Origin: an uncultured Coriobacteriales bacterium
Lineage (GTDB): Bacteria; Actinomycetota; Coriobacteriia; Coriobacteriales; QAMH01
Reading direction: 5' to 3'
Length of the DNA stretch: 64,000 nt
Assembly: GCA_934646835.1 (NCBI GenBank)
Contig: CAKUES010000003.1
Span: 1-64,000, forward strand
Shown: positions 7,469 through 16,180 of the stretch, piece after piece
How positions within the stretch are numbered: position 1 is the stretch's first letter
How the letters are laid out: the number at the start of each line of letters is the position of its first letter
Notes under the pieces: generated by a model
What the model was told of the DNA's origin: nothing
The model's input: the letters and a program-made list of their open reading frames with translations, nothing else
Database searches by the model: none
Made by a program: the position numbers and the translations under genes

Positions 7469-9253
7469 ATGGAACGTGCGGAGATAGAAGAGCGTTATAC
7501 CTGGGATCTGAGCAGCATGTTTGCAAGCGACGAGGAGTTCCTTGCGCAGCTTGAGGCAGCTCAGGCGTATCCGGAACGCTATGAGTCCTACAGGGGCAAG
7601 CTCGACAATGCATCCACGCTGCTCGAGCTCTTCCGCTTTGACGACGAATGCGACGTCATCATCGGTAAACTCTACAACTATGCAGCCCGCAAGTCTGACG
7701 AGGACACGCGCGACTCCAAGTACCAGGGCTTTCAGGCGCGCTGCGAGACGCTGCTCGTGGCATTGATGTCATCGACTGCATGGCTCTCCAACGAGCTGCT
7801 TGCCATCGGCGCGGAGAAGATGGAGCGGCACTATGCTGCTTGTCCTGAGCTTGAGCTGTATCGTCGCTCGCTCGACCGCGTCTTCCGTCGTGCCCCGCAT
7901 GTGCTGCCCTCGGAGCAAGAGGCGCTCCTTGCGGCGGCGCAGGAGATGGCCGGCAACCCGGAAAACACCTTCAGCATGCTCAACGACGCTGACATGCGCT
8001 TCGAGGACGCGATCGACTCCAAGGGTGAGGCTCATCCCGTTACGCACGGCAGCTATGTACCCCTGCTCATGTCGAGCGACAGGGTGCTGCGCAAGAGCGC
8101 CTACGACTCCCTGTATGCGACGTACGGGCAGTTCCGCAATACCTCGGCAAGCATCCTGGCCGGTCAGGCCAAGCAACTCAAGTTCTTTGCGGATGCGCGC
8201 AAGTACGCAAGCCCGCTCGAGGCTGCGCTTGACTCCAACGAGGTGCCGACGGAGGTCTACACCAACCTGATCGCCGCGGTGCGAGACCGCGTGTCGTCTC
8301 TGCACAAGTACACGACACTGCGTCGCAAAGTCATGGGTCTCGATCGTCTGCGCTTTTGGGATCTCTACGTGCCCTTGGTCGACGACTTCGAGATGAAGTT
8401 CACCTACGAGGAGGCCTTCGAGCTCATCCTCAAGGCGCTTGAGCCGATGGGCGAGGAGTACCTTGCGATCGTGCGCGAGGGTTTGGCTAACCGCTGGGTC
8501 GATGTCTACGAGACCCCTGGCAAGCGCAGCGGCGCCTACAGCGCAGGTGGATTTGGCATGCATCCGGTCATCCTCATGAACTTCCAGGGCGAGCTCGACG
8601 ACGTCTTCACCCTCATCCACGAGATGGGCCACAGCATCCACACCTATCTGAGCTGCAAGAACCAGCCGTCGTGCTACAGCGATTACGTCATCTTTGTGGC
8701 CGAGGTCGCGTCTACTTGCAACGAGTCTCTGCTCATGCAGTACCTGCTAAGTCATGCCAAGGACAAGCGCGAGAAGGCATACCTGCTCAATCACTTCTGT
8801 GAGCAATTCCGCTCGACGCTGTATCGCCAGACGATGTTTGCGGAGTTCGAGCTCGAGGTCGAGAAGATGAACGCCGCGGGTGCTGGCCTCACGGCCGACG
8901 CTCTCTGCGAGAAGTATGCCCAGCTCAATCGCGATTACTTTGGCGACGATGTCGAAGTCGACGATAAAATCGCGCTCGAGTGGAGCCGCATCCCGCATTT
9001 CTACTATCGCTACTACGTCTACCAGTACGCGACGGGTTATGCGGCGGCGATTGCGTTGTCTACCCGCATCCTCGACGAGGGCAAGCCCGCGGTCGACGAT
9101 TACCTCAGCTTCCTTTCCGGCGGTTGCTCTAAGACTCCCATCGAGCTTTTGCGTATGGCCGGTGTTGACATGGCGACCACCGCTCCGGTCGAGGCAGCGC
9201 TCGCTCAGTTCGACGCCCTCGTCGACGAGCTTGCGGAGCTGCTGGAGGAGTAG
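7469..9253 (+). CDS. pepF: Oligoendopeptidase F (M3 family)
   Basis: A 594-residue zinc metallopeptidase that cuts short peptides in the cytoplasm. The M3 signature HEMGH is at residues 384-388, and the third zinc ligand is expected in the downstream VAEVASTCNE segment. The C-terminal YRYYVYQYATGYAAA is typical of PepF. The length matches the family (about 600). AAGGGAG precedes the ATG at 7469, and the N-terminus ERYTWDLSSMF is the usual PepF start. A double family A element follows the stop codon by about 8 bp and may act as the transcript end. Confidence 0.95.
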   Translation: MERAEIEERYTWDLSSMFASDEEFLAQLEAAQAYPERYESYRGKLDNASTLLELFRFDDECDVIIGKLYNYAARKSDEDTRDSKYQGFQARCETLLVALMSSTAWLSNELLAIGAEKMERHYAACPELELYRRSLDRVFRRAPHVLPSEQEALLAAAQEMAGNPENTFSMLNDADMRFEDAIDSKGEAHPVTHGSYVPLLMSSDRVLRKSAYDSLYATYGQFRNTSASILAGQAKQLKFFADARKYASPLEAALDSNEVPTEVYTNLIAAVRDRVSSLHKYTTLRRKVMGLDRLRFWDLYVPLVDDFEMKFTYEEAFELILKALEPMGEEYLAIVREGLANRWVDVYETPGKRSGAYSAGGFGMHPVILMNFQGELDDVFTLIHEMGHSIHTYLSCKNQPSCYSDYVIFVAEVASTCNESLLMQYLLSHAKDKREKAYLLNHFCEQFRSTLYRQTMFAEFELEVEKMNAAGAGLTADALCEKYAQLNRDYFGDDVEVDDKIALEWSRIPHFYYRYYVYQYATGYAAAIALSTRILDEGKPAVDDYLSFLSGGCSKTPIELLRMAGVDMATTAPVEAALAQFDALVDELAELLEE

Positions 9254-9260
9254 CTGGTCC

Positions 9261-9408
9261 GGATAATCGTAGGGGAGGGACCCTGTCCCTCCCCAAATGT
9301 GTTACGGCGCCAGTGACCTGCGGATTTGGCGGGCGCGCTCCCGTGTTCGATAGTCGGTTCCATAGCGTGGTTCATGGGGAGGGACAGGGTCCCTCCCCTA
9401 CGATTATT
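9261..9408. repeat. Family A element in inverted double form
   Basis: Two core hairpins (9261-9293 and 9376-9408) face each other as outer inverted repeats. GATAATCGTAGGGGAGG on the left matches CCTCCCCTACGATTATT on the right, with about 80 bp of non-coding DNA between. The unit is about 148 bp. Confidence 0.8.
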
Positions 9409-9431
9409 GGGGAGCTGCGAATAGCGAGAAG

Positions 9432-10364
9432 CTACCCTGCAAACACTACGTTATTGAAGATCGTCGCCTTGAATGCCCCGGTGTTCGCGTCCCATTTTTG
9501 GGATTTGCTGAGCTTTACGTAGGCTTCATATCCGCTCTTGGTCTTGATCTTGAGGGTCGGCACGTTCTTGGCGCTTAAGTTGAAGCCGACGACCTTGGCC
9601 TTGGTGCCCTTGACAACTTTCTTGGCCTTCTTGGTGCAGGTGGCGTTCTTGTAGGTCTGGATTGCCTTGATGGTCTTGCTCCAGGTTGTGGACTTGTAAC
9701 TCGGAGCACCCTTCATGAACCTGGTCTTTGCGGTGGCTTTGCCCTTGGGGGCGACGTATTTGCCCGTATTGGTATCGAGTTTGTAGCTGTACTTGAAAGT
9801 CGTCAATCCGCACGTGTAGAACTGGCAGGACCACTCGACGACGAGCTTGTCGCCGCTGACGCCCGCAAGTCGCATTTGCGGACGATGCCCATACGGTTGA
9901 AGGACGTTTTGCTGGTCCATGCAGTTGAGCGCTTCTGTGATAGTGCCGTCCTTGTAGCGGTAGACCTTCTGGATTGCAGGGTAGTCGTTCTCGCTGCTGG
10001 CGTTGATGCTGATGAGAGCGTCGCCGGAGGCAGTCTTAACGAGCGTCACCACCGGCTCGAAGAAGAAGTCCTTCTGCGTCACCTTCACGCTCTTGCTGCC
10101 GATGGTCATAGACATCTTCGAATATGAGCCAGGATAATCAGGTTTCTCCGCGTATTTGAAGCCGATCGTGTCGGCCTTGCCATCCCCGTCGAGGTCGTAA
10201 GCGCTGCTGCCCTTGATGGGGTTGATCTCGAAAACCTGTGCGCCACCGCTTGCCTTGATGTAGCCCGCTTCCGTGTCGGCAAATGCGGTCGTTGCCATCC
10301 CTGCGCTTAAGGCGATGCTCGCCATCGCGCTCAAACCCATTGCTGCGATAATCCTCGTCTTCAT
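9432..10364 (-). CDS. Secreted protein of unknown function with a calcium-loop-like motif
   Basis: A 310-residue protein with a clear signal peptide (MKTRIIAAMGL..., predicted cleavage after TTAFA). Around residue 50 it has DLDGDGKADTI, which resembles the D-x-D-x-D-G calcium loop of EF-hand, dockerin or FG-GAP repeats. The C-terminal half is Lys/Thr-rich and ends in a segment (KIKTKSGYEAYVKL) reminiscent of an SH3-like fold. I do not recognise the family. The start is the ATG at 10364, with GAGGGGAAAGC just upstream; the longer frame adds 32 residues without a ribosome site. It is transcribed alone, towards pepF. Confidence 0.7.
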   Translation of the reverse strand: MKTRIIAAMGLSAMASIALSAGMATTAFADTEAGYIKASGGAQVFEINPIKGSSAYDLDGDGKADTIGFKYAEKPDYPGSYSKMSMTIGSKSVKVTQKDFFFEPVVTLVKTASGDALISINASSENDYPAIQKVYRYKDGTITEALNCMDQQNVLQPYGHRPQMRLAGVSGDKLVVEWSCQFYTCGLTTFKYSYKLDTNTGKYVAPKGKATAKTRFMKGAPSYKSTTWSKTIKAIQTYKNATCTKKAKKVVKGTKAKVVGFNLSAKNVPTLKIKTKSGYEAYVKLSKSQKWDANTGAFKATIFNNVVFAG

Positions 10365-10517
10365 CAGCTTTCCCCTCTCTGGGAAGGTTGTCCGGGCCGA
10401 CGTCATGCCGATTATCGTCGGCTCATCTCCTTCCATCATACCGTAGGGTTTGGACGTCATGGCAGTGCGAGCCGTCCCATTTGTGACGGCAGCTCTCGCT
10501 GTCCCCTAAAACACAAC

Positions 10518-10552
10518 GATGCCGAGCATCCAGCGTGGAATACTCGGCATCG
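10518..10552 (-). terminator. Intrinsic terminator after the hydratase gene
   Basis: CGATGCCGAG pairs with CTCGGCATCG around a loop of about 15 bases. On the minus strand GTTGTGTTTTA follows. It lies 27 bp past the hydratase stop. Confidence 0.7.
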
Positions 10553-10578
10553 TGGGTCTTGCTTCTGCTTGTCAGCGT

Positions 10579-12885
10579 CTACTGCTGCTTGCGGTTGCGG
10601 TTGTAGTTGATGAGGCAGCCGGCCTTGAGGATCTCTTTCTCCTCCGGGGTCAGCGGCTGGATGTAGAGCTCGATCTTGCCCTCGCCGCCCTCGGTCTTGG
10701 GACCGATGACGTAGGCCTCGATGCTCTGCATGTCTCCGTCAAGCGCCTTGCGGATGTTGGGGACGAAGACGAAGTCGCCGACCTCCAGGCAATCCGGGGT
10801 GCCCTTGAGATGGAAGGGCAGCATGCCCCAGTTGATGCAGTTGCTGCGGTAGCGCTTGGTGGCGTACTCCTGCGTGATGTTGGCCAGGCCACCGAGCACG
10901 CGCTGGCAGCTTGCGGCCTGCTCGCGTGCAGAGCCGTCACCGGGCTTGTTGGCGTAGATCGCAGAGCCGATCTCGATATCGTCCCAGCTCAATGACTCAT
11001 AGCCGCCGATGCCCTTGATGGAGCTCAGCACGCCATCGATTAGCTCGAGCGCTTCGCTCTCCTTGGCTAGGCGCGCCTTCTCGTAGAGCTGCGTGTTCTT
11101 GGCACGGCCCACGTACTCGGGGTCGCGGCGGGAGAGGGTGAACTCCGCCAGACCCAGGGGGTTGCTGCGATACGAGGAGGTCTCACCGCTGGGGATGAGC
11201 TCGTCAGTTGTTGTGACCTCGTCTTCGATCTTGGACGCGAGGCGCAGCAGGATGTGATCGGCCAAAGGCTCCTGCTCCGGCCAGTCCTTGATGTTGGGGC
11301 CAAAGCGCAGGTCGCGCTCGGTGTCCGCCTTGCCAAAGCCCTGGAACAGGCGCGCCTGGTAGCAGCGGTCGTCGAACTCATAGGCTGGGACCTCGCCCCA
11401 GCAGTCGAGCTCCTCGGCGCTGGTAATGACACCGCCGTTTGCCGCAGAGGCCGCGATGGAGCGAGAGTCCATGAGCGCGACGGCAGCGAGCTGGCCGTTG
11501 CCGGGCTTGGAGCCCTCGCGGTTGGGGAAGTTGCGCGTGCAGTGGCGAATGGACAGCGCGTTGTTGGCCGGGGTGTCGCCCGCGCCAAAGCACGGGCCGC
11601 AGAAGGCTGCCTTGATGATGGCACCGGCGTCCATGAGGTCGGCGAGCACGCCCTTGCGGTCGAGGTCGATGAAGACCGGCTGGCTGGAGGGGTAGACGCA
11701 CAGGTAGAACTCGTCGTCACCGGTGGACTTGCCGCGCAGCGCGTTGGCTGCCTCGACGATGTTGGTGTACATGCCGCCCGCGCAGCCGGCGATGATGCCC
11801 TGCTGGGACTGGAGGCGTCCGTCGGGCGTGATCTTGTCGAGCAAGGTGAAGCTCGCGCGCCCGCCGGCGATCTGCTCGGCGGCCTTCTCCGTCTCGCGGC
11901 AGATGTCTTCGAGGTTGTCGTGGAGCTCGTCGATCGTATAGGCGTTGGAGGGGTGGAACGGCAGCGCGATCATCGGCTTGATCTCGCTCAGGTTCACCTC
12001 GACGCAGCCGTCGTAGTAGGCGACGTCTGCCGGGTTGAGCGGTTTGTAGTCGTCGGCGCGACCGTGCAGGGCGAGGAAGTCGCGGACGCTGTCATCGGTG
12101 GTCCAGATGCTGGAGAGGCAGGTGGTCTCGGTCGTCATGACGTCGATGCCGGTGCGGTACTCCGCGTTCATGCTCGCAACGCCCGGGCCCACGAACTCCA
12201 TGACGGCGTTTTTGACGTAGCCGCGCTTGAAGACGGCGCGGATAATCGCCAGCGCGACGTCTTGCGGGCCGACCCACGGCGCGGGCTTGCCGGAGAGGTA
12301 GATGGCAATGACCTTGGGGTATGCGACGTCATAGGTGTCGCGCAGCAGTTGCTTGACGAGCTCGCCGCCGCCCTCGCCGATGGCCATGGTGCCCAAGGCG
12401 CCGTAGCGGGTGTGGGAGTCGCTGCCGAGGATCATCTTGCCGCAGCCGGCGAACTTCTCGCGCATGAACTGGTGGATGACGGCCATGTGGGGCGGGACGT
12501 AGATGCCGCCGTACTTCTTGGCGGCGGACAGGCCAAAGAGGTGGTCGTCGTCGTTGATGGTGCCGCCGACCGCGCACAGGGAGTTGTGGCAGCAGGTCAG
12601 GGCGTAGGGGAGGGGGAACTCCTTCATGCCGCTGGCGCGCGCCGTCTGCACGATGCCGACGTAGGTGATGTCGTGGCTGGCCATGGCGTCGAAGCGGATC
12701 TTGAGGTTGTCCATGGAGGCAGCGGTGTTGTGGTCCTTGAGGATGCCGTAGGCGATGGTGCCGCAAGCTGCCTGGGCCTTGTCGGCGGGCTTGCCGCTCA
12801 GCTGCTCAACGCGGGTGGCCTCGCTCTCGCCTACGAGCTCGGTGCCGTTAACCAGGTACACGCCTTCATCGTGCAAGTGGATCAT
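10579..12885 (-). CDS. Aconitase-superfamily hydratase (YbhJ-like)
   Basis: A 768-residue aconitase-fold dehydratase/isomerase. The three Fe-S ligand cysteines appear to be present: one in IIAGCAGGMYTNI and two in CGPCFGAGDTPANN. Substrate-binding segments GSDSHTRYGALG and HCTRNFPNREGS are also visible, and a swivel domain ends the protein. The first ligand sits in AGCAGG rather than the SCTNS seen in true aconitases, so citrate is not assured as substrate. The closest fit I know is the E. coli YbhJ type. The start at 12885 is chosen for AGGAGG six bases upstream; an earlier in-frame ATG (12900) lacks one. No other TCA genes are near. A terminator follows. Confidence 0.82.
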   Translation of the reverse strand: MIHLHDEGVYLVNGTELVGESEATRVEQLSGKPADKAQAACGTIAYGILKDHNTAASMDNLKIRFDAMASHDITYVGIVQTARASGMKEFPLPYALTCCHNSLCAVGGTINDDDHLFGLSAAKKYGGIYVPPHMAVIHQFMREKFAGCGKMILGSDSHTRYGALGTMAIGEGGGELVKQLLRDTYDVAYPKVIAIYLSGKPAPWVGPQDVALAIIRAVFKRGYVKNAVMEFVGPGVASMNAEYRTGIDVMTTETTCLSSIWTTDDSVRDFLALHGRADDYKPLNPADVAYYDGCVEVNLSEIKPMIALPFHPSNAYTIDELHDNLEDICRETEKAAEQIAGGRASFTLLDKITPDGRLQSQQGIIAGCAGGMYTNIVEAANALRGKSTGDDEFYLCVYPSSQPVFIDLDRKGVLADLMDAGAIIKAAFCGPCFGAGDTPANNALSIRHCTRNFPNREGSKPGNGQLAAVALMDSRSIAASAANGGVITSAEELDCWGEVPAYEFDDRCYQARLFQGFGKADTERDLRFGPNIKDWPEQEPLADHILLRLASKIEDEVTTTDELIPSGETSSYRSNPLGLAEFTLSRRDPEYVGRAKNTQLYEKARLAKESEALELIDGVLSSIKGIGGYESLSWDDIEIGSAIYANKPGDGSAREQAASCQRVLGGLANITQEYATKRYRSNCINWGMLPFHLKGTPDCLEVGDFVFVPNIRKALDGDMQSIEAYVIGPKTEGGEGKIELYIQPLTPEEKEILKAGCLINYNRNRKQQ

Positions 12886-13052
12886 GAAGTTCCTCCTCAT
12901 GTGGCCGATTTACCGATTTGGATTTCTGCCATTGTAGGCGCAGGGTCAGCGGCGGCGTGTTGCCATTGCGTTTCGCGCCCGCTAGCGGCGCGTTTGCGCG
13001 CGCGGGGTTGGGGGTTGTTCTGGCGCCTCGGCACCCTGGTCTGGACCACGCT

Positions 13053-13144
13053 GCGATTGCGTGAACGATTTTTCGTTCACGCAATCGCGGAATATGCCGA
13101 CTGTCGGCCTTTACGTGAATTGTCTGAACGATTTCTCGTTCAGA
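13053..13144. repeat. Family D composite palindrome
   Basis: Two hairpins, GCGTGAACGATTTTTCGTTCACGC (13057-13080, given here by its ends) and GTCTGAACGATTTCTCGTTC..., flank an AATATGCCGACTGTCGGC palindrome. The same three-part layout recurs at 14171-14273, on the other side of the VTC gene. Confidence 0.75.
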
Positions 13145-13195
13145 CTTTTGCGGAGCTAGGCAGCCAACTTGTCACTGGCACACATCTGGCGTGCG

Positions 13196-13253
13196 GTCAC
13201 GTAGGGGAGGGACCCTGTCCCTCCCCATAAGGCTTGCATCAAGCGCTTCCCTA
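13196..13253. repeat. Family A element, right part
   Basis: The core hairpin (about 13203-13226) and the CATAAGGCTTGCATC tail are followed by the end AGCGCTTCCCTAA. The left end is degenerate. The terminal CTA (13251-13253) is the complement of the TAG stop codon of the VTC gene. Confidence 0.8.
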
Positions 13254-14039
13254 ACCGGCTTTGCGCATGAGGTCTTGGTAGGCGCGGCCGTATTTGGTGA
13301 AGCTCGCCGGTTTGATGCCTGCGTCCTCGAGCGCGTCGACGAGCCAGCGTGGCATAGCGCCGACTGCCTTGATCTCAAGCACCGATTGGCTTGCGTCGAT
13401 GAGGGGCGTGTTCCTCCTCGGCCTGCGCTTGATGTCCATGAGCTCGCGGTAACCGAGGTTGTCGTCGAAGGTGATGCGCAGCTGGCTTGCCGCATACGGG
13501 GAACCTTCCGGCAGCTGCCACGCGGTGCGCTGGCACTCGACGATCATCGAGGGGCTTAGCGGCTTCCAGCGCTCGCGGCACGCCTCGATCTCGTGGGCGA
13601 TCTGCAGCGTGCGGGCCTTCTCTACCTCGCTTGCACTGTAATCGGCATCAGACGACGGCAGCGGGAATAGCAGGCTTGCCTCCTCGTAGCTTTTCTCGAG
13701 CAGCATGAGGCTCGCGCCCAGGCTCGTCATGCGGATGCGGCGCTTGTAGACGATGCCGCCGTACTTCTTCTTGAGCTCGACGAAGCACGGTTCGTTGTCG
13801 ATTGTGATGTGCGAGCCGTAGCGGCGCAGGCGCAGCTTCTCCTTGTAGAGGGGCTTGTCCATGCTGCGCTCGACGAGGTCCCAGTTCTCTGTGTCCCAGT
13901 ACATGCTGCTGATGAGGGTGCGGCCGTACAGGTCGATTTCCATGTGGGCGGCAAGCGCGCTTTCCAGCATGATGCGCTGCAGGGCGCTCAGCTGGTACTT
14001 GTACTCGACGCGCCTGAAGGTGCCGATGTAGTTGCTCAT
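13251..14039 (-). CDS. VTC-domain polyphosphate polymerase
   Basis: A 262-residue stand-alone VTC/CYTH-tunnel protein that should make polyphosphate from nucleoside triphosphates. Tunnel-lining basic and acidic motifs are in order: FRRVEYKYQLS, KLRLRRYG, FVELKKKYGG, VYKRRIR, VECQRTAW, ELMDIKRRPR and VLEIKAVG. Size and motifs match bacterial VTC proteins, which are often encoded next to DUF4956 membrane proteins or CotH kinases; here it stands alone. The ATG at 14039 has AAGGAG six bases upstream; the ATG at 14045 sits directly against that site and is less likely. The stop codon lies in the end of a family A repeat, which may have replaced the original C-terminus. Family D repeats flank both sides. 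Confidence 0.85.
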   Translation of the reverse strand: MSNYIGTFRRVEYKYQLSALQRIMLESALAAHMEIDLYGRTLISSMYWDTENWDLVERSMDKPLYKEKLRLRRYGSHITIDNEPCFVELKKKYGGIVYKRRIRMTSLGASLMLLEKSYEEASLLFPLPSSDADYSASEVEKARTLQIAHEIEACRERWKPLSPSMIVECQRTAWQLPEGSPYAASQLRITFDDNLGYRELMDIKRRPRRNTPLIDASQSVLEIKAVGAMPRWLVDALEDAGIKPASFTKYGRAYQDLMRKAG

Positions 14040-14170
14040 GATCATCTCCTTTGTCGTGGGGATGACCGGAGCTTATCGGCGCAATCTGAAAGAACCCTGA
14101 ACCGGGCGTTTCGGGCGCTCTGTTTTTCAGCTGTCTTTAAGGGAGCGGTGAAGAATAGGGGACGTGGGCG

Positions 14171-14273
14171 CGATTCTCTGAACGATTTTTCGTACAGAGA
14201 ATCTCGAAATATGCCGATTATCGGCTTTTGCGCGAGCAGTCTGAACGATTCATCGTTCAGACTGTTGTCGGAC
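14171..14273. repeat. Family D composite palindrome
   Basis: GATTCTCTGAACGATT...CGTACAGAGAATC, then ATGCCGATTATCGGC, then GTCTGAACGATTCATCGTTC with its complement. This is the second copy of the three-hairpin layout seen at 13053-13144. The rest of the gap up to 14416 holds only promoter-like sequence. Confidence 0.75.
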
Positions 14274-14307
14274 GTCTTGGGAACTGCACCACAGAAAAGC
14301 AACAAAT

Positions 14308-14327
14308 AGGAATCATTCTCAATAAGT
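14308..14327. promoter_or_regulatory. Candidate Fur/PerR-type operator
   Basis: Read on the minus strand, TTATTGAGAATGATTCCTA resembles the TGAGAATGATT half-sites of Fur-family boxes. It lies about 90 bp upstream of the rubrerythrin gene. Peroxide- or iron-responsive control of rubrerythrins is common. The match is by eye only. Confidence 0.4.
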
Positions 14328-14416
14328 CTTTACTTTTCACCCTCAGCCGTGCATAATCAAATCACGCCGTTGGAGCGGCGATACATCTGATCACCAAATG
14401 CGTGAGGAGAGAAACC

Positions 14417-14986
14417 ATGAAATTCATTTGCCCCGTTTGCGGTTATGTTGAAGAGTTCGACGGCGACGAGCTGCCCGCCGATTTCGTTTGCCCCATCTGC
14501 AAGGTCCCCGGTTCCAAGTTCATCAAGCAGGCCGAGGGCGACGGCGAGCTGAGCTGGGCCAGCGAGCACGTCGTTGGCGTTGGCATGCTGCCTGAGGTCC
14601 CCGCTGAGCTGCAGGAGTTCATCCGCGCCGAGTACAACGGCGAGTGCTCCGAGGCTGGCATGTACCTGGCCATGGCACGCGTTGCCTATCGCGAGGGCTA
14701 TCCCGAGGTCGGCGCTTACTACGAGACCGCGGCTTGGGAAGAGGCCGGCCACGCCGCCCGCTATGCCGAGTTCATCGGCGGTGACGTCGTGAGCGACTCC
14801 ACCGAGGAGAACCTTCGTCGCCGCATCGCTGCAGAAAACGGCGCATGCAAGGCCAAGACCGACGCTGCCAAGCAGGCCAAGGCCCTCAACCTCGACGCGC
14901 TGCATGACTCCATCCACGAGATGGCTCGCGACGAGGCCCGCCACGGCAAGGCTTTCCAGTCCCTGTTCAAGCGCTTCTTTGGCTAA
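14417..14986 (+). CDS. Reverse rubrerythrin (NADH peroxidase type)
   Basis: A 189-residue non-haem iron protein that reduces hydrogen peroxide with electrons from NAD(P)H-linked reductases. Domain order is reversed relative to classical rubrerythrin: a rubredoxin-like FeS4 site comes first (CPVCGY at residues 5-10 and CPIC around 27-30), then a ferritin-like di-iron four-helix domain with E-x-x-H type ligands (GECSEAGMYLAMA, WEEAGHAARYAEF, EMARDEARHGKAF). The ATG at 14417 follows GAGGAG. This enzyme class protects strict anaerobes from oxygen. It is transcribed alone, with a hairpin terminator behind it. Confidence 0.93.
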   Translation: MKFICPVCGYVEEFDGDELPADFVCPICKVPGSKFIKQAEGDGELSWASEHVVGVGMLPEVPAELQEFIRAEYNGECSEAGMYLAMARVAYREGYPEVGAYYETAAWEEAGHAARYAEFIGGDVVSDSTEENLRRRIAAENGACKAKTDAAKQAKALNLDALHDSIHEMARDEARHGKAFQSLFKRFFG

Positions 14987-15011
14987 ACTACAACAGAACA
15001 GCTAATTGAAG

Positions 15012-15044
15012 GCGAGGGCGGCTGTCATCTGGCAGTCGCCCTCG
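15012..15044 (+). terminator. Hairpin terminator after rubrerythrin
   Basis: GCGAGGGCG and CGCCCTCG arms with an inner GCTGTC/GGCAGT pairing lie 26 bp past the stop. The following bases, TTGCGTTA, are only weakly T-rich. Confidence 0.65.
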
Positions 15045-15083
15045 TTGCGTTATCTGAGAGACACCGATCGACCAAGGAGCCCC

Positions 15084-16022
15084 ATGGACCTCGAAGAAGC
15101 CAAATCCCTCTTGCCGGAGTTCTTCCTCACGCAGCTGACGGAGGACTACAGCCCCGAGGATGCCGAGCGCATCATCGTCGGCGTTGCCACCAGGCGCAAG
15201 ACGACGCTGCGTGCCAATGCCTCGCTGTCCACGCGCGACGAGGTGGCGGCAGCGCTTGACGAGGCCGGCATCGCCTATACTCCCGTGCCCTGGTATGCGG
15301 ACGGCTTCATCCTCGACACTGCCACGCCAAGGGACCTCTGGGAGCTGCCTGCCTACGAGGATGGCAAGCTCTACCTGCAAAGCCTCTCCTCGATGATCCC
15401 CGCCTTGGTCATGCAGCCCAGCTCTGGCGATGAGATTTGCGACATGTGCGCCGCGCCTGGCGGCAAGACCACGCAGATGTCAGCGATGGGTGGCAAGGGC
15501 TGCTACATCACTGCTTGCGAGATGAACCTGCCGCGCGCGGAGAAGCTCGAGTACAACCTCGCAAAGCAGGGGTCGCGCGGCGTCAACGTTATGAAGATCG
15601 ACGCGCGCAACCTCGACAGCTTCTTGATGTTCGGCAAGGTACTGCTCGACGCGCCGTGCTCCGGCAGCGGTACCATCTACGCCGCCGACCCCAAGCTCGC
15701 CAAGCGATTCAACCCCGGCCTGCTCACCAAGTGCCGCAAGCAGCAGGGCAAGCTGCTCGCCAAGGCGCTGCAGGTCGTCAAGCCCGGCGGCACGCTCGTC
15801 TACTCGACTTGCTCGGTCCTCAAGAGTGAGAACGAGGATCAGGTCAACGCTGCGCTCTCCAAGCTGGGCCGCCGCGCTGCCAACTATCGCATCGAACCCA
15901 TCGAGATCGCGGGTGGCGAGGATATCCCCACGCTGCCTTCGACCATCGACGGCGCGCTGACCGTGTGCCCCACCGAGCTCTACGAGGGCTTCTTCGCCTG
16001 CAAGATCGTCCGCGAGGCATAG
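15084..16022 (+). CDS. RsmB/RsmF-family 5-methylcytosine RNA methyltransferase
   Basis: A 312-residue SAM-dependent methylase of the NOL1/NOP2/Sun family. An N-terminal RNA-binding segment is followed by the SAM motif MCAAPGGKTTQM, then the two catalytic-cycle cysteines, one in DAPCSGSG (motif IV) and one in YSTCSVLKSENEDQV (motif VI). The domain set is that of rRNA cytosine methylases; it lacks the large C-terminal PUA-like extension of E. coli RsmF, so the exact target base cannot be assigned. The ATG at 15084 follows AAGGAG with proper spacing. It lies 97 bp after rubrerythrin, beyond the terminator. Confidence 0.88.
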   Translation: MDLEEAKSLLPEFFLTQLTEDYSPEDAERIIVGVATRRKTTLRANASLSTRDEVAAALDEAGIAYTPVPWYADGFILDTATPRDLWELPAYEDGKLYLQSLSSMIPALVMQPSSGDEICDMCAAPGGKTTQMSAMGGKGCYITACEMNLPRAEKLEYNLAKQGSRGVNVMKIDARNLDSFLMFGKVLLDAPCSGSGTIYAADPKLAKRFNPGLLTKCRKQQGKLLAKALQVVKPGGTLVYSTCSVLKSENEDQVNAALSKLGRRAANYRIEPIEIAGGEDIPTLPSTIDGALTVCPTELYEGFFACKIVREA

Positions 16023-16063
16023 GGGCCGCAGCGTTGCGTTCAGAATGGCAAACCTGCGGGACC

Positions 16064-16158
16064 GTCCCATTCGGGACCTGGTCTTTTGTGGGACAGAGAG
16101 AGTGACGGGCAACTCGCAACTCGCCCTGTCCCACAGAAGACCAGGTCCCGAATGGGAC
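16064..16158. repeat. Family C inverted repeat (about 95 bp)
   Basis: GTCCCATTCGGGACCTGGTC... is mirrored by ...GACCAGGTCCCGAATGGGAC, with inner GTGGGACAG/CTGTCCCAC. Same design as the copies at 4348, 34255 and 52472. Confidence 0.85.
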
Positions 16159-16180
16159 GCAGGGAGTGGGACGCAAAAAA

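Noticed and set aside
11254..13230. 658-codon open frame on the plus strand
   Set aside because: It is antisense to the hydratase gene, has no ribosome site, and its composition is that of a GC-rich shadow frame. The hydratase reading has all aconitase motifs.
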